A stretch of 64,000 nt of DNA, taken from the NCBI GenBank assembly GCA_902776565.1, contig CACYQN010000005.1, positions 1 to 64,000 on the forward strand, given 5' to 3'. The stretch is from an uncultured Bacteroidia bacterium. Its GTDB lineage: Bacteria > Bacteroidota > Bacteroidia > Bacteroidales > ML635J-15. Position numbers and translations under genes: made by a program. Shown here piece by piece: positions 25,373 through 35,004 of the stretch. How positions within the stretch are numbered: position 1 is the stretch's first letter; each line of letters starts with the position of its first letter. Below the pieces are notes generated by a model. It did no database searches, had not been told where the DNA came from, and worked only from the letters and a program-made list of their open reading frames with translations.

Positions 25373-26551
25373 ATGACCGACGGATATTTGAATTTTGACG
25401 AGTACATACGGCAAGGAGAACCGGCTCAGCGCGAAAGAGCCGACGCTTGGCGCGTGGCTATAGGCTTGCAGGCAGTGGACGGACTTAAGACATCGGAATA
25501 TCTGCAAGAAACCGCCCGCCGCAACATCGAAGGAGAAATCACCATCGACCAGGCTCGTGAGATGGTAAAGCAATACTATGTCACCAAAACCACCCACGAC
25601 GAGGATGATGCCGACAAGGAAGAAGCCGACAGAGTATCTAGCAACATATCTAAGTTGCTCCAAACCGATGCCTTCACATATAGCGTTGCAGGATTGGCTG
25701 CAATACACAGGGCAATTTTTGAGGGTGTGTTCAAACATGCCGGAAAATTCCGCGAATACGACATTTCAAAGAAAGAATGGGTGCTTCGTGGCGACTCCGT
25801 GCTTTACGGACGCTGGCAAGACTTACGTATGGCAATAGAATACGATCTGGAACAGGAGCGACAGTTCGATTATTCAACACTCGACAAAGGACAGATGATG
25901 GAGCATCTTGCCAAGTTTGTAGCGGGAATATGGCAAACTCATCCATTTCGGGAAGGCAACACCCGCACCACAGCCATCTTTACAATCAAATACCTGCGGT
26001 CACAGGGCTTCAAAGTAAACAATCAAATGTTCGAACAACATTCCTGGTACTTCCGTAATGCACTGGTGCGTGCCAATTATCGTAACTTGGAGAAAGGAAT
26101 CAATTATGAACCGATATTCCTTGTGCGATTCTTCCGCAACTTGCTACTTGGCGAGAACAACATACTGAAGAACCGCTATATGATAATCAATCCACCCGAA
26201 GAATGGAAGATGCCAGAAAGCGACCAAACACCCGACAAGCTACCCGACAAGTTACCCGACAAGTTACCCGACAAGTTACCCGACAAGTTCGACACTAACA
26301 ATTTGCATATCAAAAAGTTAATCGAAATTATTGGTAGAGACAAATTTTCAATAAAGGAAATGATGGATAAAGCAGGACTAAAGAATAGGGAAAGCTTCAT
26401 GGATGTCTATATCAACCCTGCAATCAAGGATAAATTTGTCCGCCTACTCTACCCGAAATCTCCACGCCATCCCCGACAGAAATATCTGCTTACAGTAAAA
26501 GGATTGTCATTATACAATGAATTAACAAAAGGAGAATTCTGCGAAGAATAA
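25373..26551 (+). CDS. Fic family protein with N-terminal inhibitory helix
   Basis: A 392-residue protein. The start is set at 25373 (MTDGYLNFDEYI) because the upstream extension is AT-rich, unlike the gene, and overlaps TIR-STING. Residues 40-70 resemble a VbhA-like inhibitory helix, with Glu53-Gly54 in 'ARRNIEGEITIDQA'. The Fic core has the active site 'HPFREGNTRT' from His190, which transfers AMP (or similar) to target proteins. Residues about 285-305 are a Lys/Pro/Asp linker encoded by five 12-bp repeats, followed by a winged-helix-like C terminus ('FSIKEMMDKAGLKNRESF'). Such proteins are common in defence islands and next to hsdS genes. Confidence 0.9.
   Translation: MTDGYLNFDEYIRQGEPAQRERADAWRVAIGLQAVDGLKTSEYLQETARRNIEGEITIDQAREMVKQYYVTKTTHDEDDADKEEADRVSSNISKLLQTDAFTYSVAGLAAIHRAIFEGVFKHAGKFREYDISKKEWVLRGDSVLYGRWQDLRMAIEYDLEQERQFDYSTLDKGQMMEHLAKFVAGIWQTHPFREGNTRTTAIFTIKYLRSQGFKVNNQMFEQHSWYFRNALVRANYRNLEKGINYEPIFLVRFFRNLLLGENNILKNRYMIINPPEEWKMPESDQTPDKLPDKLPDKLPDKLPDKFDTNNLHIKKLIEIIGRDKFSIKEMMDKAGLKNRESFMDVYINPAIKDKFVRLLYPKSPRHPRQKYLLTVKGLSLYNELTKGEFCEE
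26231..26290 (+). repeat. Five tandem 12-bp units (CCCGACAAGTTA) in fic
   Basis: Five uninterrupted 12-bp units; unit 1 differs by one base (CTA) and unit 5 ends TTC. They encode a PDKL iteration between the catalytic and C-terminal domains. Unit number can change by slippage without breaking the frame. Confidence 0.95.
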
Positions 26552-26610
26552 ATATGAACAAAACGATTGATATTTTTACTAATTTCGCACTTTATAATTA
26601 TTACTAGCAA

Positions 26611-27318
26611 ATGACACACAAACTCACCATATCGCTCTGCATCATCGCTTTGCTCGCTTTCGTTGCCTGCAACAAGGAAAACGAAATTCCCGCCGATGTG
26701 GAATTTGTCGCCGACAAGCAGTACTTTCCGTTGCAGACCGACAAGGCTTTGATTTACAAGGTGACAGAAATCAACATCGACAAGCCGAGCGACTACTACG
26801 ACACCGCTGTTTATTATCTGCGTGAACGCACCGACATCCCTTTCATCGACAACGAAGGCGACACCGCCTACCGCATCGAACGCTACAAGTCGCCAACACA
26901 AAGCTACAACTGGAAAATAAGCGACGTGTGGGAAGCCAAACTAACAACCTACACCGCCGAGAAAGTCGAAGAAAACCAAAGGTTTATTAAGATAAAGTTT
27001 CCGCTTGCAAAAGGCAAGAACTGGAACGGCAACCTGAAGAACGAACTCGATGCAAAGGATTGCACAATAACATCGTTATCGTCAACATACAATAACGGAA
27101 ACATTCATCTTGACTCATGCATTTCAATCACCCGCGACAGCAGCCTTTCACAAATCAACAAGGTTTACGACGTTGAAATATACGCAAGAAACATCGGACT
27201 GGTCTATAAGGAGATAACCGATATCAACTCGCAGGAAGTCGTGTATGGCGTGCCAATTGAAAACAGAATATATCGCGGAACGATTTATTATCAAGAACTT
27301 ATTGGAATAGAAGAATGA
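26611..27318 (+). CDS. Lipoprotein, unknown function
   Basis: A 235-residue protein with the lipobox 'LLAFVACNKENE' at its N terminus, so it is predicted to be lipid-anchored. The mature part is beta-rich ('YFPLQTDKALIYKVTEINID', 'RNIGLVYKEITDI') and matches the look of Bacteroidota lipoproteins with no named domain. It overlaps the following subtilisin-like protease by 4 bp and probably forms an operon with it and xseA; a role as partner or inhibitor of that protease is possible but not shown. Confidence 0.8.
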   Translation: MTHKLTISLCIIALLAFVACNKENEIPADVEFVADKQYFPLQTDKALIYKVTEINIDKPSDYYDTAVYYLRERTDIPFIDNEGDTAYRIERYKSPTQSYNWKISDVWEAKLTTYTAEKVEENQRFIKIKFPLAKGKNWNGNLKNELDAKDCTITSLSSTYNNGNIHLDSCISITRDSSLSQINKVYDVEIYARNIGLVYKEITDINSQEVVYGVPIENRIYRGTIYYQELIGIEE

Positions 27319-29000
27319 AGAAAACACTTTTGATAGCAACCTTGATTGCATTTTGCACTGGCGCATTTGCCCAGATTGGACCCGATTTGTACTTCATCGA
27401 ATTCACCGACAAGAACAACACCCCCTACTCGCTCGACAATCCGCTGGAATACCTAAGCCAAAGGGCAATAGACCGCCGACAGGCACAAAATATTGCCATA
27501 GACTCACTCGACTTACCGGTAAACCCGTCGTACATTGTAGCCCTGCAGGAACTTGGGCTAGAAATCGTCAATCCTACCAAATGGCTCAACGGCACAACAG
27601 TCCGCACCGATGACTACAACCTTGTCTTACAAGCACGTAACCTTCCTTTTGTAAAGTCAACGCCAAGATTCGAAATCGACACCGTTGAAACTGCCAAGAA
27701 AGTCAACAAGACAATGATAGTAACAGGAAATAGTCCGAGTACAAACATTATCGCACCTAAATCCTCTGATTCGGAATACGGGTATTCATTGTATCAGATT
27801 GAACTTCACAACGGACATCTGCTTCACGCCGAAGGCTACAGGGGCGAAGGAATGTTGATTGCTGTTACCGACGGCGGTTTTACCAATGCCGACCAGATGA
27901 GAAGCCTTGAATATCTGCGCAATTCGGGCAGAATAGTTGCCACACGCGACTTCGCCTACGGTGGCTCAACGGTTTACGGTCACCATCCACACGGTTCGAT
28001 GGTGCTTTCGATAATGGCCGCTTACCTGCCTGGCGAATACATTGGTTGTGCCCCCGAAGCCAATTACATACTCATCACCAGCGAATGCGATGATTATGAG
28101 GAAATTGTAGAGGAATTCAACTGGGTTTCGGCAATAGAATACGCTGACAGTATGGGTGCCGACCTCGCAAATGTTTCGCTCGGATACGTCGATTTCGACA
28201 GCGAACGCTACAACCATTCGCGCGAAGATATGGACGGACATACCAATCCCAGTAGCATCGGAGCCAACATCGCCGCCAGCAGAGGAATGATGATTGTTGT
28301 TGCCGCAGGCAATAGCGGACAGGACGAAAACGGACATGTGTGGATTGGCGCGCCGTCGGATGCCTACGATATTGTAACCGTCGGAGCAATAGATGTTTAC
28401 GAAGACTGCGCACCTTTCAGTTCATACGGATTTGTCGAGGAGAACCGCATAAAGCCCGACATCGCATCAGTCGGTTGGAATACATACGTTGATTATGTGA
28501 ACGATTCGATAGATGTCGGTTCTGGAACATCGTTCGCAACACCGCTTAGCACAGGACTTATAGCTTGCTTCTGGCAGAAATTCCATGACAAAACAAGTGC
28601 GGAAATCCGTGAAACTTTATTTTCGGCAACCCGCCCGACAAATCCTATCTGGGACGAGGATACAACGCTGACAACTGGAACTCCAAACATTTTCACAGGT
28701 CGTGGAATCGTTGACTTTGAAGTGGCATCGAACCTGCTGACAGAAAAAACAGAAAACCATGCCTCATTCGGAATCGAACTCTATCCCAACCCAACTTCCG
28801 ACATCGTAACAATAAATCTCAATTCCGACAAGAAAGCCCAACTTAGCATTTTCTCAACCGACGGAAGGCTTCTCGACTACAAGAAAAACATTTCGCACGA
28901 AGCAAAATACAACTTCGCGAAATATCCTGCAGGGAAATACATTGTCTGCATCAGCATTGACAAACAAATCGTTTTCTCGCAAACCGTCATCAAGCAATGA
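27315..29000 (+). CDS. S8 subtilisin-like protease with T9SS sorting domain
   Basis: A 561-residue secreted serine protease. Residues 1-20 are a signal peptide (CTGAFA/Q). After a pro-region (about 21-140), the catalytic triad is Asp186 ('LIAVTDGGF'), His226 ('GHHPHGSMV') and Ser406 ('GSGTSFATP'), with the oxyanion Asn in 'VVAAGNSG'. Residues about 485-561 are a T9SS sorting domain ('IELYPNPTSDIVTINLNS', 'YPAGKYIVCIS'). It should be exported to the cell surface or outside. It overlaps the genes on both sides by 4 bp, including xseA, an unusual operon mate. Confidence 0.93.
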   Translation: MKKTLLIATLIAFCTGAFAQIGPDLYFIEFTDKNNTPYSLDNPLEYLSQRAIDRRQAQNIAIDSLDLPVNPSYIVALQELGLEIVNPTKWLNGTTVRTDDYNLVLQARNLPFVKSTPRFEIDTVETAKKVNKTMIVTGNSPSTNIIAPKSSDSEYGYSLYQIELHNGHLLHAEGYRGEGMLIAVTDGGFTNADQMRSLEYLRNSGRIVATRDFAYGGSTVYGHHPHGSMVLSIMAAYLPGEYIGCAPEANYILITSECDDYEEIVEEFNWVSAIEYADSMGADLANVSLGYVDFDSERYNHSREDMDGHTNPSSIGANIAASRGMMIVVAAGNSGQDENGHVWIGAPSDAYDIVTVGAIDVYEDCAPFSSYGFVEENRIKPDIASVGWNTYVDYVNDSIDVGSGTSFATPLSTGLIACFWQKFHDKTSAEIRETLFSATRPTNPIWDEDTTLTTGTPNIFTGRGIVDFEVASNLLTEKTENHASFGIELYPNPTSDIVTINLNSDKKAQLSIFSTDGRLLDYKKNISHEAKYNFAKYPAGKYIVCISIDKQIVFSQTVIKQ

Positions 29001-30370
29001 GCGAAGAAATTAAGACATACACACTCAGCGAATTACAGCACGAAATAAAGGAAAGCATTTCGGAGCAATTTCCGTTTGCTGTATGGATTGTTGCCGAAAT
29101 CAACACCCTAACCCGCCACAAAAGCGGACACTGCTACATGGAGCTTGTGCAGAAGTCGAAGACTTCAAACAGCATAATCGCACAGGCACGGGCAACCGTG
29201 TGGGCAAACAAATTCAGCTTCATATCGGCATACTTTGAAAGCGAAACCGACAGCGAACTCGCCGCTGGAATGAACGTAATGCTTCAGGTAACAATAACCT
29301 ACCACGAAGTTTACGGGCTGTCGCTCAACGTAATAGGCATAAACCCCACCTACACCATAGGCGACATGGAACGCGCCAAGAAGGAAATCATTGCACGGCT
29401 CATCAACGAAGGAGTCTTCGACATGAACAAAACACAATCGTTTCCCGCTGTGGTACAGAACATTGCCGTAATCTCATCTAGCACGGCAGCCGGCTATGGC
29501 GACTTCGTAAACCATCTCGAGACAAACACTTATGGATACCATATAAATATAACGCTTTTCGAAGCGGCAATGCAAGGTGAACAGACCGAAATTTCGGTAC
29601 TTGATGCACTAAACCGAATTGGTGAGGAATACGAAAACTACGATGCTGTTGCGATAATCCGTGGTGGTGGTTCAAAGAACGACCTTTCGTGGTTCGACAA
29701 CTACAACATCGCCTACATGGTAACGCAGTTCCCTCTCCCAGTGATTTCGGGCATCGGTCACGAACGCGACGAATCCATTGTCGATATGGTTGCACACACA
29801 CGCATGAAAACGCCTACTGCAGTCGCCAACTTCATAATCGACTACAACGCACAATTCGAGGAACAGGTGGATTCAACTTCATCCGAAATTTTCGGCATAG
29901 CAAAGGAATTTCTGATGAGCAGCGAAATGTACCTCAACAACATGACAATGAGCATAATGAAGGTACGCACACGTCTATCAAAAGATACAGAACGATGCGA
30001 CAGGATAATGTCGGAAATCCGTACTGGACTGAATGTGCGAATGAAAGAAGAGGAAATGAAGCTCAATATGATTGGGAACAAACTGGAAACTTCACCCAAA
30101 CGTCTAATTTCCGAGCAGGAATCTCATCTCAATGGCATTAAGGAACTTATTTCCCGTACAACAAAGCACCGCATCGAAAAGGCAAACGAAAAGCTGAGTT
30201 TCCTCGAACACCGCCTCACCCTCAACGACCCTCGCACAATCCTCAAGCGAGGCTATTCCATCACGCGCATCAACGGCAAGGTCGTCACCAACGACCTCGA
30301 AACCAACGACGGCGACATTATGGAAACTTTGCTGTACGACGGTAAGGTTACAAGCGTGGTAAAGAAATAA
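28997..30370 (+). CDS. xseA: Exodeoxyribonuclease VII large subunit
   Basis: A 457-residue cytosolic nuclease subunit degrading single-stranded DNA. The N-terminal OB fold spans about 5-100 ('YTLSELQHEIKESISEQFPF', 'WIVAEINTL...GHCYMELV'). The catalytic domain holds 'VISSSTAAGYGDFVNHL', 'AIIRGGGSKNDLSWFDNY' and 'GIGHERDESIVDMVAHTRMKTPTA'. The coiled-coil C terminus ends 'LKRGYSITRINGKVV'. Length is normal. No xseB-like small ORF follows it; the next 420 bp hold a repeat element. It is in an overlapping operon with the protease. Confidence 0.95.
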   Translation: MSEEIKTYTLSELQHEIKESISEQFPFAVWIVAEINTLTRHKSGHCYMELVQKSKTSNSIIAQARATVWANKFSFISAYFESETDSELAAGMNVMLQVTITYHEVYGLSLNVIGINPTYTIGDMERAKKEIIARLINEGVFDMNKTQSFPAVVQNIAVISSSTAAGYGDFVNHLETNTYGYHINITLFEAAMQGEQTEISVLDALNRIGEEYENYDAVAIIRGGGSKNDLSWFDNYNIAYMVTQFPLPVISGIGHERDESIVDMVAHTRMKTPTAVANFIIDYNAQFEEQVDSTSSEIFGIAKEFLMSSEMYLNNMTMSIMKVRTRLSKDTERCDRIMSEIRTGLNVRMKEEEMKLNMIGNKLETSPKRLISEQESHLNGIKELISRTTKHRIEKANEKLSFLEHRLTLNDPRTILKRGYSITRINGKVVTNDLETNDGDIMETLLYDGKVTSVVKK

Positions 30371-30379
30371 TAATCAAAA

Positions 30380-30653
30380 TTATTGTTGTCCGCTAAATAC
30401 CCATCCAGTTCATTCCGTAAAACAAAGCGAACCGACTAAGGAACGTGTCGTGTGAGCCTGTTTGTACGGAATCTGTTCTATAATAATACGTTAACAGATT
30501 CCGGATAACCGATTTCACACAGCTCCCCGTTCCGTATCGCTGGTTCAATCAGGTTTTCGGAATGACAAGCCCCATCATCAATATTCTTATGTAAAACATT
30601 GTCAACAATGGACTTATGGCGTTTGTGCATTTTTTTAGCGGACACCAATAAAT
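30380..30653 (+). repeat. MITE-like palindromic repeat, copy 2 (with terminal inverted repeats)
   Basis: Bounded by ATTATTGTTGTCCGCTAAA (30380-30397) and an inverted partner TTTAGCGGACACCAATAA (about 30635-30652). Inside is the same palindromic core as copy 1, with hairpin AATCTGTT/AACAGATT. It has no ORF of its own. It fills most of the xseA downstream gap. Confidence 0.75.
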
Positions 30654-30796
30654 CAAAATATTATACCTATTACAACATTTATCACAACACTCATTGCGGA
30701 CAACAAACCGCAAAATATGCGAACAAATTTTCTTTATTAACCGCAAAATATGCGGATAAAAATTTGTAGTTAACCGCATGAGCAAAAAATTGATGA

Positions 30797-31027
30797 CTAG
30801 GATTTTCTGCAATCAGCATTACATTCTGCAATATCCTTCAGCGCACACTTCTCCAACTCCTCGCATTTTGCACACCTGATATTACGTTTCCGCATTTCGG
30901 CATTGCGACCTATTTCCGTTTCGGGAAACTTCTTCTTTTTACTGAAAAACACCTGCAAGCCAATCGCCCCAAAGCAAATAGCGACAAGCACAACAGTTGC
31001 CAGTAATATGAGCAGAAATGTATTCAT
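30797..31027 (-). CDS. Small Cys-rich-tailed membrane protein
   Basis: A 76-residue protein starting at 31027 (MNTFLLILLATVVLVAICFG). One N-terminal transmembrane helix (3-26) is followed by a basic stretch 'FFSKKKKFPETEIG' and a Cys-rich tail with 'IRCAKCEELEKCALKDIAEC' and a last Cys near the end. The open frame continues upstream into a repeat, but only this start gives a coherent protein. Small proteins of this shape recur in Bacteroidales; function is unknown. It is convergent with xseA across copy 2 of the palindromic repeat. Confidence 0.75.
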   Translation of the reverse strand: MNTFLLILLATVVLVAICFGAIGLQVFFSKKKKFPETEIGRNAEMRKRNIRCAKCEELEKCALKDIAECNADCRKS

Positions 31028-31129
31028 ATTTATTGCAAAATTAATCAATATTGAAATAACAAAAAAATTTTCAAACAGAGGCTCCCTGAGAATGCTGAAG
31101 GAAATTATCATTATACACACCTCCGACAC

Positions 31130-31212
31130 TTCAACCCTTCGACCCTTCGACAAGCTCAGGGAGCGAAGGCTCAGGGTACGAAGCTCAGTGTGCGAAACTC
31201 AAGGTGCGAAAC
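31130..31212. repeat. CTTCGACAAGCTCAGG-type repeat, second locus
   Basis: The first 46 bp nearly duplicate 4590-4636. They are followed by three or four decayed iterations of 'gtgcgaaactcaag'. It is non-coding, between the small membrane protein and lysS. Confidence 0.7.
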
Positions 31213-31315
31213 TCAAGGTGCGAAGTTCTGTGTACGAAAACACTGGAAATACACAAAAAAAGCGAAACCTTTCGGTTCCGCTAAACAACATTATGAAGTT
31301 ATGAAAAATGCTATG

Positions 31316-33046
31316 CTATTTGCTAAGCCAACCGTTAATTTCCTCGATTGTAGGATTCTGGAGTCCAAGCTTGTGCTTCTTGTTCATTCCGCACAATGTC
31401 GGGTGCAACTTCTGAGCAGTCATTTCCTTGAGCTGCTTTACGGTAGTGATACCGCACTTGTAGATGACCTTTGCCCATTCTTCACTGATACCCAAAGCGG
31501 TATAATCTTCAAGATTAAAGGTGTCGGCCTTCTTTTCGGGACGCATCTGCGGGAAGAAAAGAACATCCTGTATCGAAACCGAATTGGTCATAATCATCGA
31601 CAGACGGTCGATACCGATGCCCAAGCCAGCCGTCGGAGGCATACCGATTTCCATAGCTGTGAGGAAATCCTCATCCAGCATCATGGCCTCTTCGTCACCA
31701 CGCTTTGCAAGCAACAGCTGCTGCTCGAAACGGTAGCGCTGGTCAACCGGGTCGTTAAGTTCCGAATATGCGTTGCAGATTTCCTTTCCGTTGCAAACAG
31801 CCTCGAAACGTTCAACAAGACCTTCCTTCGAACGGTGCTTCTTTGCCAATGGAGACATTTCAATTGGGTAATCGGTGATGAAAGTCGGCTGAATGAGCTT
31901 AGATTCGCAGCATTCACCAAAGATTTCGTCAATTAACTTGCCCTTGCCCATGCTGTCGTCAACCTCCACTCCTACTTTCTTTGCAACTTCGCGAAGTTCA
32001 GCCTCACCCATCTTTGAAATGTCGATGCCGCTGAAATGCTCGATAGCCTCAAACATAGTGTAGCGTTTCCACGGACGCTTGAAGTCAATTATATTTTCAC
32101 CAACCTGAACCTTGGTGCTTCCATTGGTGTCGATAGCAATCTTCTCAACCATTTCCTCAACCAAATCCATCATCCAGTTGTAGTCCTTGTATGCAACATA
32201 AAGTTCCATCTGTGTGAACTCGGGATTGTGGAAACGGTCCATACCTTCGTTGCGGAAGTCCTTTGCGAACTCGTAAACACCGTCGAAACCACCGACGATT
32301 AGACGCTTCAAGTAAAGTTCGTCAGCAATACGGAGATACAAAGTCTGGTCGAGAGTATTGTGGTGAGTCTTGAACGGACGTGCAGCAGCGCCACCGTACA
32401 TAGGCTGCAAAATCGGAGTTTCGACCTCGAGGTAACCCTTAGCATTGAGGAACTGACGCATCGAATTGGTAAGCATGGTACGCTTTATGAAAGCCTCCTT
32501 AACCTGCGGATTTACAATCAAGTCCATCGAGCGGTTGCGGTAACGCTGTTCGGGGTCGCTGAAAGCGTCGTAAACCTTGCCGTCCTTTTCCTTCACTATT
32601 GGCAGCGGGTGGAGCGACTTGCTAAGAACTGTAAATTCCTTCACATGAACCGAAATTTCGCCCATCTGTGTGCGGAAGGCAAAACCCTTAACACCGATGA
32701 TGTCGCCGATGTCGAGAAGTTTCTTGAAAACCTGATTGTACATAGTCTTGTCTTCACCCTCGCAGATGTCATCGCGGCGGAAATACAGCTGGATACGGCC
32801 TTTTTCGTCCTGCAGTTCGGCAAAAGATGCGTTACCCATGATTCGGCGGCTCATCATACGACCGGCAATCGAAATGTCCTTCAAGTCTTCGGGCAGATTG
32901 TCGTCGCTGAACCTGTCGAGAATATCCTTAGTATTGGTCGTCACCTTGAATTCTGGTGCCGGATATGGATTTATACCTAAATTTATCAATTCCTTCAACG
33001 CCTCACGACGGAGGATTTCCTGTTCGCTTAAACCTAAATATTCCAT
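31316..33046 (-). CDS. lysS: Lysyl-tRNA synthetase, class II
   Basis: A 576-residue enzyme charging tRNA-Lys. The N-terminal OB fold spans about 55-165 ('[20 protein letters not shown]'). Class II motifs follow: '[13 protein letters not shown]', motif 2 '[19 protein letters not shown]', and motif 3 '[13 protein letters not shown]'. About 65 residues beyond the catalytic core ('[20 protein letters not shown]') form a C-terminal helical extension of the kind seen in Bacteroidales LysS. It stands alone, with about 105 bp to the PEGA lipoprotein upstream. Confidence 0.97.
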   Translation of the reverse strand: MEYLGLSEQEILRREALKELINLGINPYPAPEFKVTTNTKDILDRFSDDNLPEDLKDISIAGRMMSRRIMGNASFAELQDEKGRIQLYFRRDDICEGEDKTMYNQVFKKLLDIGDIIGVKGFAFRTQMGEISVHVKEFTVLSKSLHPLPIVKEKDGKVYDAFSDPEQRYRNRSMDLIVNPQVKEAFIKRTMLTNSMRQFLNAKGYLEVETPILQPMYGGAAARPFKTHHNTLDQTLYLRIADELYLKRLIVGGFDGVYEFAKDFRNEGMDRFHNPEFTQMELYVAYKDYNWMMDLVEEMVEKIAIDTNGSTKVQVGENIIDFKRPWKRYTMFEAIEHFSGIDISKMGEAELREVAKKVGVEVDDSMGKGKLIDEIFGECCESKLIQPTFITDYPIEMSPLAKKHRSKEGLVERFEAVCNGKEICNAYSELNDPVDQRYRFEQQLLLAKRGDEEAMMLDEDFLTAMEIGMPPTAGLGIGIDRLSMIMTNSVSIQDVLFFPQMRPEKKADTFNLEDYTALGISEEWAKVIYKCGITTVKQLKEMTAQKLHPTLCGMNKKHKLGLQNPTIEEINGWLSK

Positions 33047-33152
33047 TCGAAAAAAATTTTTGCAAAATTACATAAAATATTCGGAATAGAAGAACAAAAA
33101 AACAGACCGCCATTGGCAGCCTGTTCCTTATCGTTTTCATTGCAAACCAACA

Positions 33153-33992
33153 CTATTCCTTCATAAGTGCAGATTGCTTTTTCAGAACAAAATCTCCCTT
33201 GGAAGTTTCAACAATACATTTCTCAGCATTCGGAACAGAAACAACCTTTCCCGTCTTGACACCAAAGATTTTGTTTCCAAACCTTACTGAATTACCGAGC
33301 TTAAAAGCGGACGATTCACCACCTTTCGGATAAATGTACTTGGGAGTCTTTTTCAATTCCTTTCCATCGGAGTTTGCAACAATGCAAGTTCCATCTGTCT
33401 TTACAGCCTTAACCGAAACTGGCTGGCATTTTCCGAAGCTAAAAAACGAAGAGCAATAAACCTCATCGCCAGGCTTATAGGTTACAGCAGGAGCAGCAAC
33501 TTTGGTTTGCTTAGTTGGTTCTGCTGTTTTTTCTACAGGCTTTACAACATTGACATTTGTATTCACCGTAGCAGACTCCGTCTGAACCATTGATGTATTG
33601 CCTATAGGCATAAGATTATAATGTATTTTCTTTGGCTTCTGCTTGTAAAGGTTGCCAGTTGCAAAATCAACTACCAGCCACAATACACCAGTAAAAATGT
33701 CAAGTACAAAAAATCCTGCACTAAACTTACGGTTTGTCGTTACTGTTTGTGTTTCGTAGCCTTGCGCCTTGATGTCAATCGTATGCTGTGCGTTCTTCAT
33801 AGTCTTATGAATCTTGAACTTGCATGGAGCAGTTCCAACATAATTTCCATCAACATAAACATTTGCATTTGCCGGCGTTCCATCGTAAACGCGAATCTTG
33901 GTCTTGCCACCGCTCAATATAGTGGCGCAACTCGAAAATAAAATGCTTGCTATAAGCAAGAAGCAAACAAATCCTATAAATCCTTTTCTCAT
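33153..33992 (-). CDS. PEGA-domain lipoprotein
   Basis: A 279-residue lipoprotein (lipobox 'SILFSSCATI'). Residues about 30-95 are a PEGA-like domain ('ANVYVDGNYVGTAPCKFKIH', 'HTIDIKAQGYETQTV'), followed by a hydrophobic hairpin at 98-115 and then a Thr/Lys/Pro linker. Residues about 165-279 hold two short beta repeats resembling Tudor/SH3-like units ('KPGDEVYCSSFFSFGKCQP', 'KLGNSVRFGNKIFGVKTGK'). The N-terminal part is typical of Bacteroidota PEGA proteins. It is the last of four exported-protein genes running leftward from 36409, with 10 bp to the next. Confidence 0.82.
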   Translation of the reverse strand: MRKGFIGFVCFLLIASILFSSCATILSGGKTKIRVYDGTPANANVYVDGNYVGTAPCKFKIHKTMKNAQHTIDIKAQGYETQTVTTNRKFSAGFFVLDIFTGVLWLVVDFATGNLYKQKPKKIHYNLMPIGNTSMVQTESATVNTNVNVVKPVEKTAEPTKQTKVAAPAVTYKPGDEVYCSSFFSFGKCQPVSVKAVKTDGTCIVANSDGKELKKTPKYIYPKGGESSAFKLGNSVRFGNKIFGVKTGKVVSVPNAEKCIVETSKGDFVLKKQSALMKE

Positions 33993-34002
33993 ACGTTAAT
34001 TA

Positions 34003-34992
34003 TTATTCATTACACAAATCAAAATTTTCTTCCGATTCAATGCCATCGTTAGCAACAGCCTCATCGTCATCCATAAACTCATCGTAATTAAGACGTTCCG
34101 CCTCCCCCTTGACATTCGTCGGAGCATTGCGAGTGTAGGTATAACCACAGTCAACCTGTACGGTATATGTTGAGGTTGAAGGCCAAAAAGTATAACCGCT
34201 TTGCTGTGTAAATTTCACGGTGTATTCACAACCAGCTTCTGCCGTAAACGTACCTGACGAATTACCCTGTACTGTAACGGAATAGTTGGTATTGTTAGAT
34301 GCACAAGTAATATCAACCGTATATGGCACACTGTTTCCGTTTACATATTTGATTTTCGAAGTGCCACATTTGATTGTATAATAGTAATATCCACCCGACG
34401 AAACATTGGAGCAATCAACGGTGAACGGCTCTATATTGATATTATTAGGATGGTCAAAATATCCAGATGATTGTTCAACCTTATGCACTTCAGTAGTACT
34501 ACACTTGCATTTTATAATCTTTGTGCCGTTTGCAGGCACCGAATATGTTCCAATAAGCACGCCATCGCGCGTCTGTGTAACGCGATACGGATACTTATGT
34601 GTATTTATGTACTTGAAGTCCTTATAGTCATCTACAGGTTGGCTTCCACTAGAGTTTCCGTTTCCACTTGTCGAACCGCCTCCCGTTGGAACATCAATAA
34701 CATGCAGGTATTTTGTCATTGTGTTTTCTGCTCTGCTCGAATAAGCGGTAAGGCTAACACGTTTATCGCCAGGAGTTGAAAAACTAACTGGCTCTGGTAT
34801 CCACGAATAATCTCCTATGCCGTCTATCTCCCAATAAAAACTGGAAGCATTGACCGACATATTCAAAAAACGGACTTTCTCATTAACATATACCGTACTT
34901 GGTGTCATTGAAAAATCAGCAACCGGATGTTTACGGCAACCGAACATCGTCATCAATGAAACCAAAGCCACAATTACAAACAGTTTCTTCAT
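34003..34992 (-). CDS. PKD-domain lipoprotein, mosaic of its two neighbours
   Basis: A 329-residue lipoprotein (lipobox 'MTMFGCRKH'). Residues about 25-100 are a PKD-like domain ('VADFSMTPSTVYVNEKVRF', 'FYWEIDGIGDYSW') similar to the N terminus of the gene at 35005. Residues about 130-305 ('SGYFDHPNN', 'YTVDITCASNN', 'AGCEYTVKFTQQSGYTFWPS', 'VQVDCGYTYT') correspond to most of the gene at 35801. The tail is acidic. Function is unknown; a surface-exposed binding role is inferred from PKD domains. It lies 12 bp downstream of 35005. Confidence 0.8.
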   Translation of the reverse strand: MKKLFVIVALVSLMTMFGCRKHPVADFSMTPSTVYVNEKVRFLNMSVNASSFYWEIDGIGDYSWIPEPVSFSTPGDKRVSLTAYSSRAENTMTKYLHVIDVPTGGGSTSGNGNSSGSQPVDDYKDFKYINTHKYPYRVTQTRDGVLIGTYSVPANGTKIIKCKCSTTEVHKVEQSSGYFDHPNNINIEPFTVDCSNVSSGGYYYYTIKCGTSKIKYVNGNSVPYTVDITCASNNTNYSVTVQGNSSGTFTAEAGCEYTVKFTQQSGYTFWPSTSTYTVQVDCGYTYTRNAPTNVKGEAERLNYDEFMDDDEAVANDGIESEENFDLCNE

Positions 34993-35004
34993 AATAATAT
35001 TATT

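Noticed and set aside
30371..30796. A missing xseB after xseA
   Set aside because: I looked for a 55-80 codon helical ORF downstream in either strand; the stretch is occupied by a palindromic repeat and nothing matches XseB. It is probably elsewhere in the genome.
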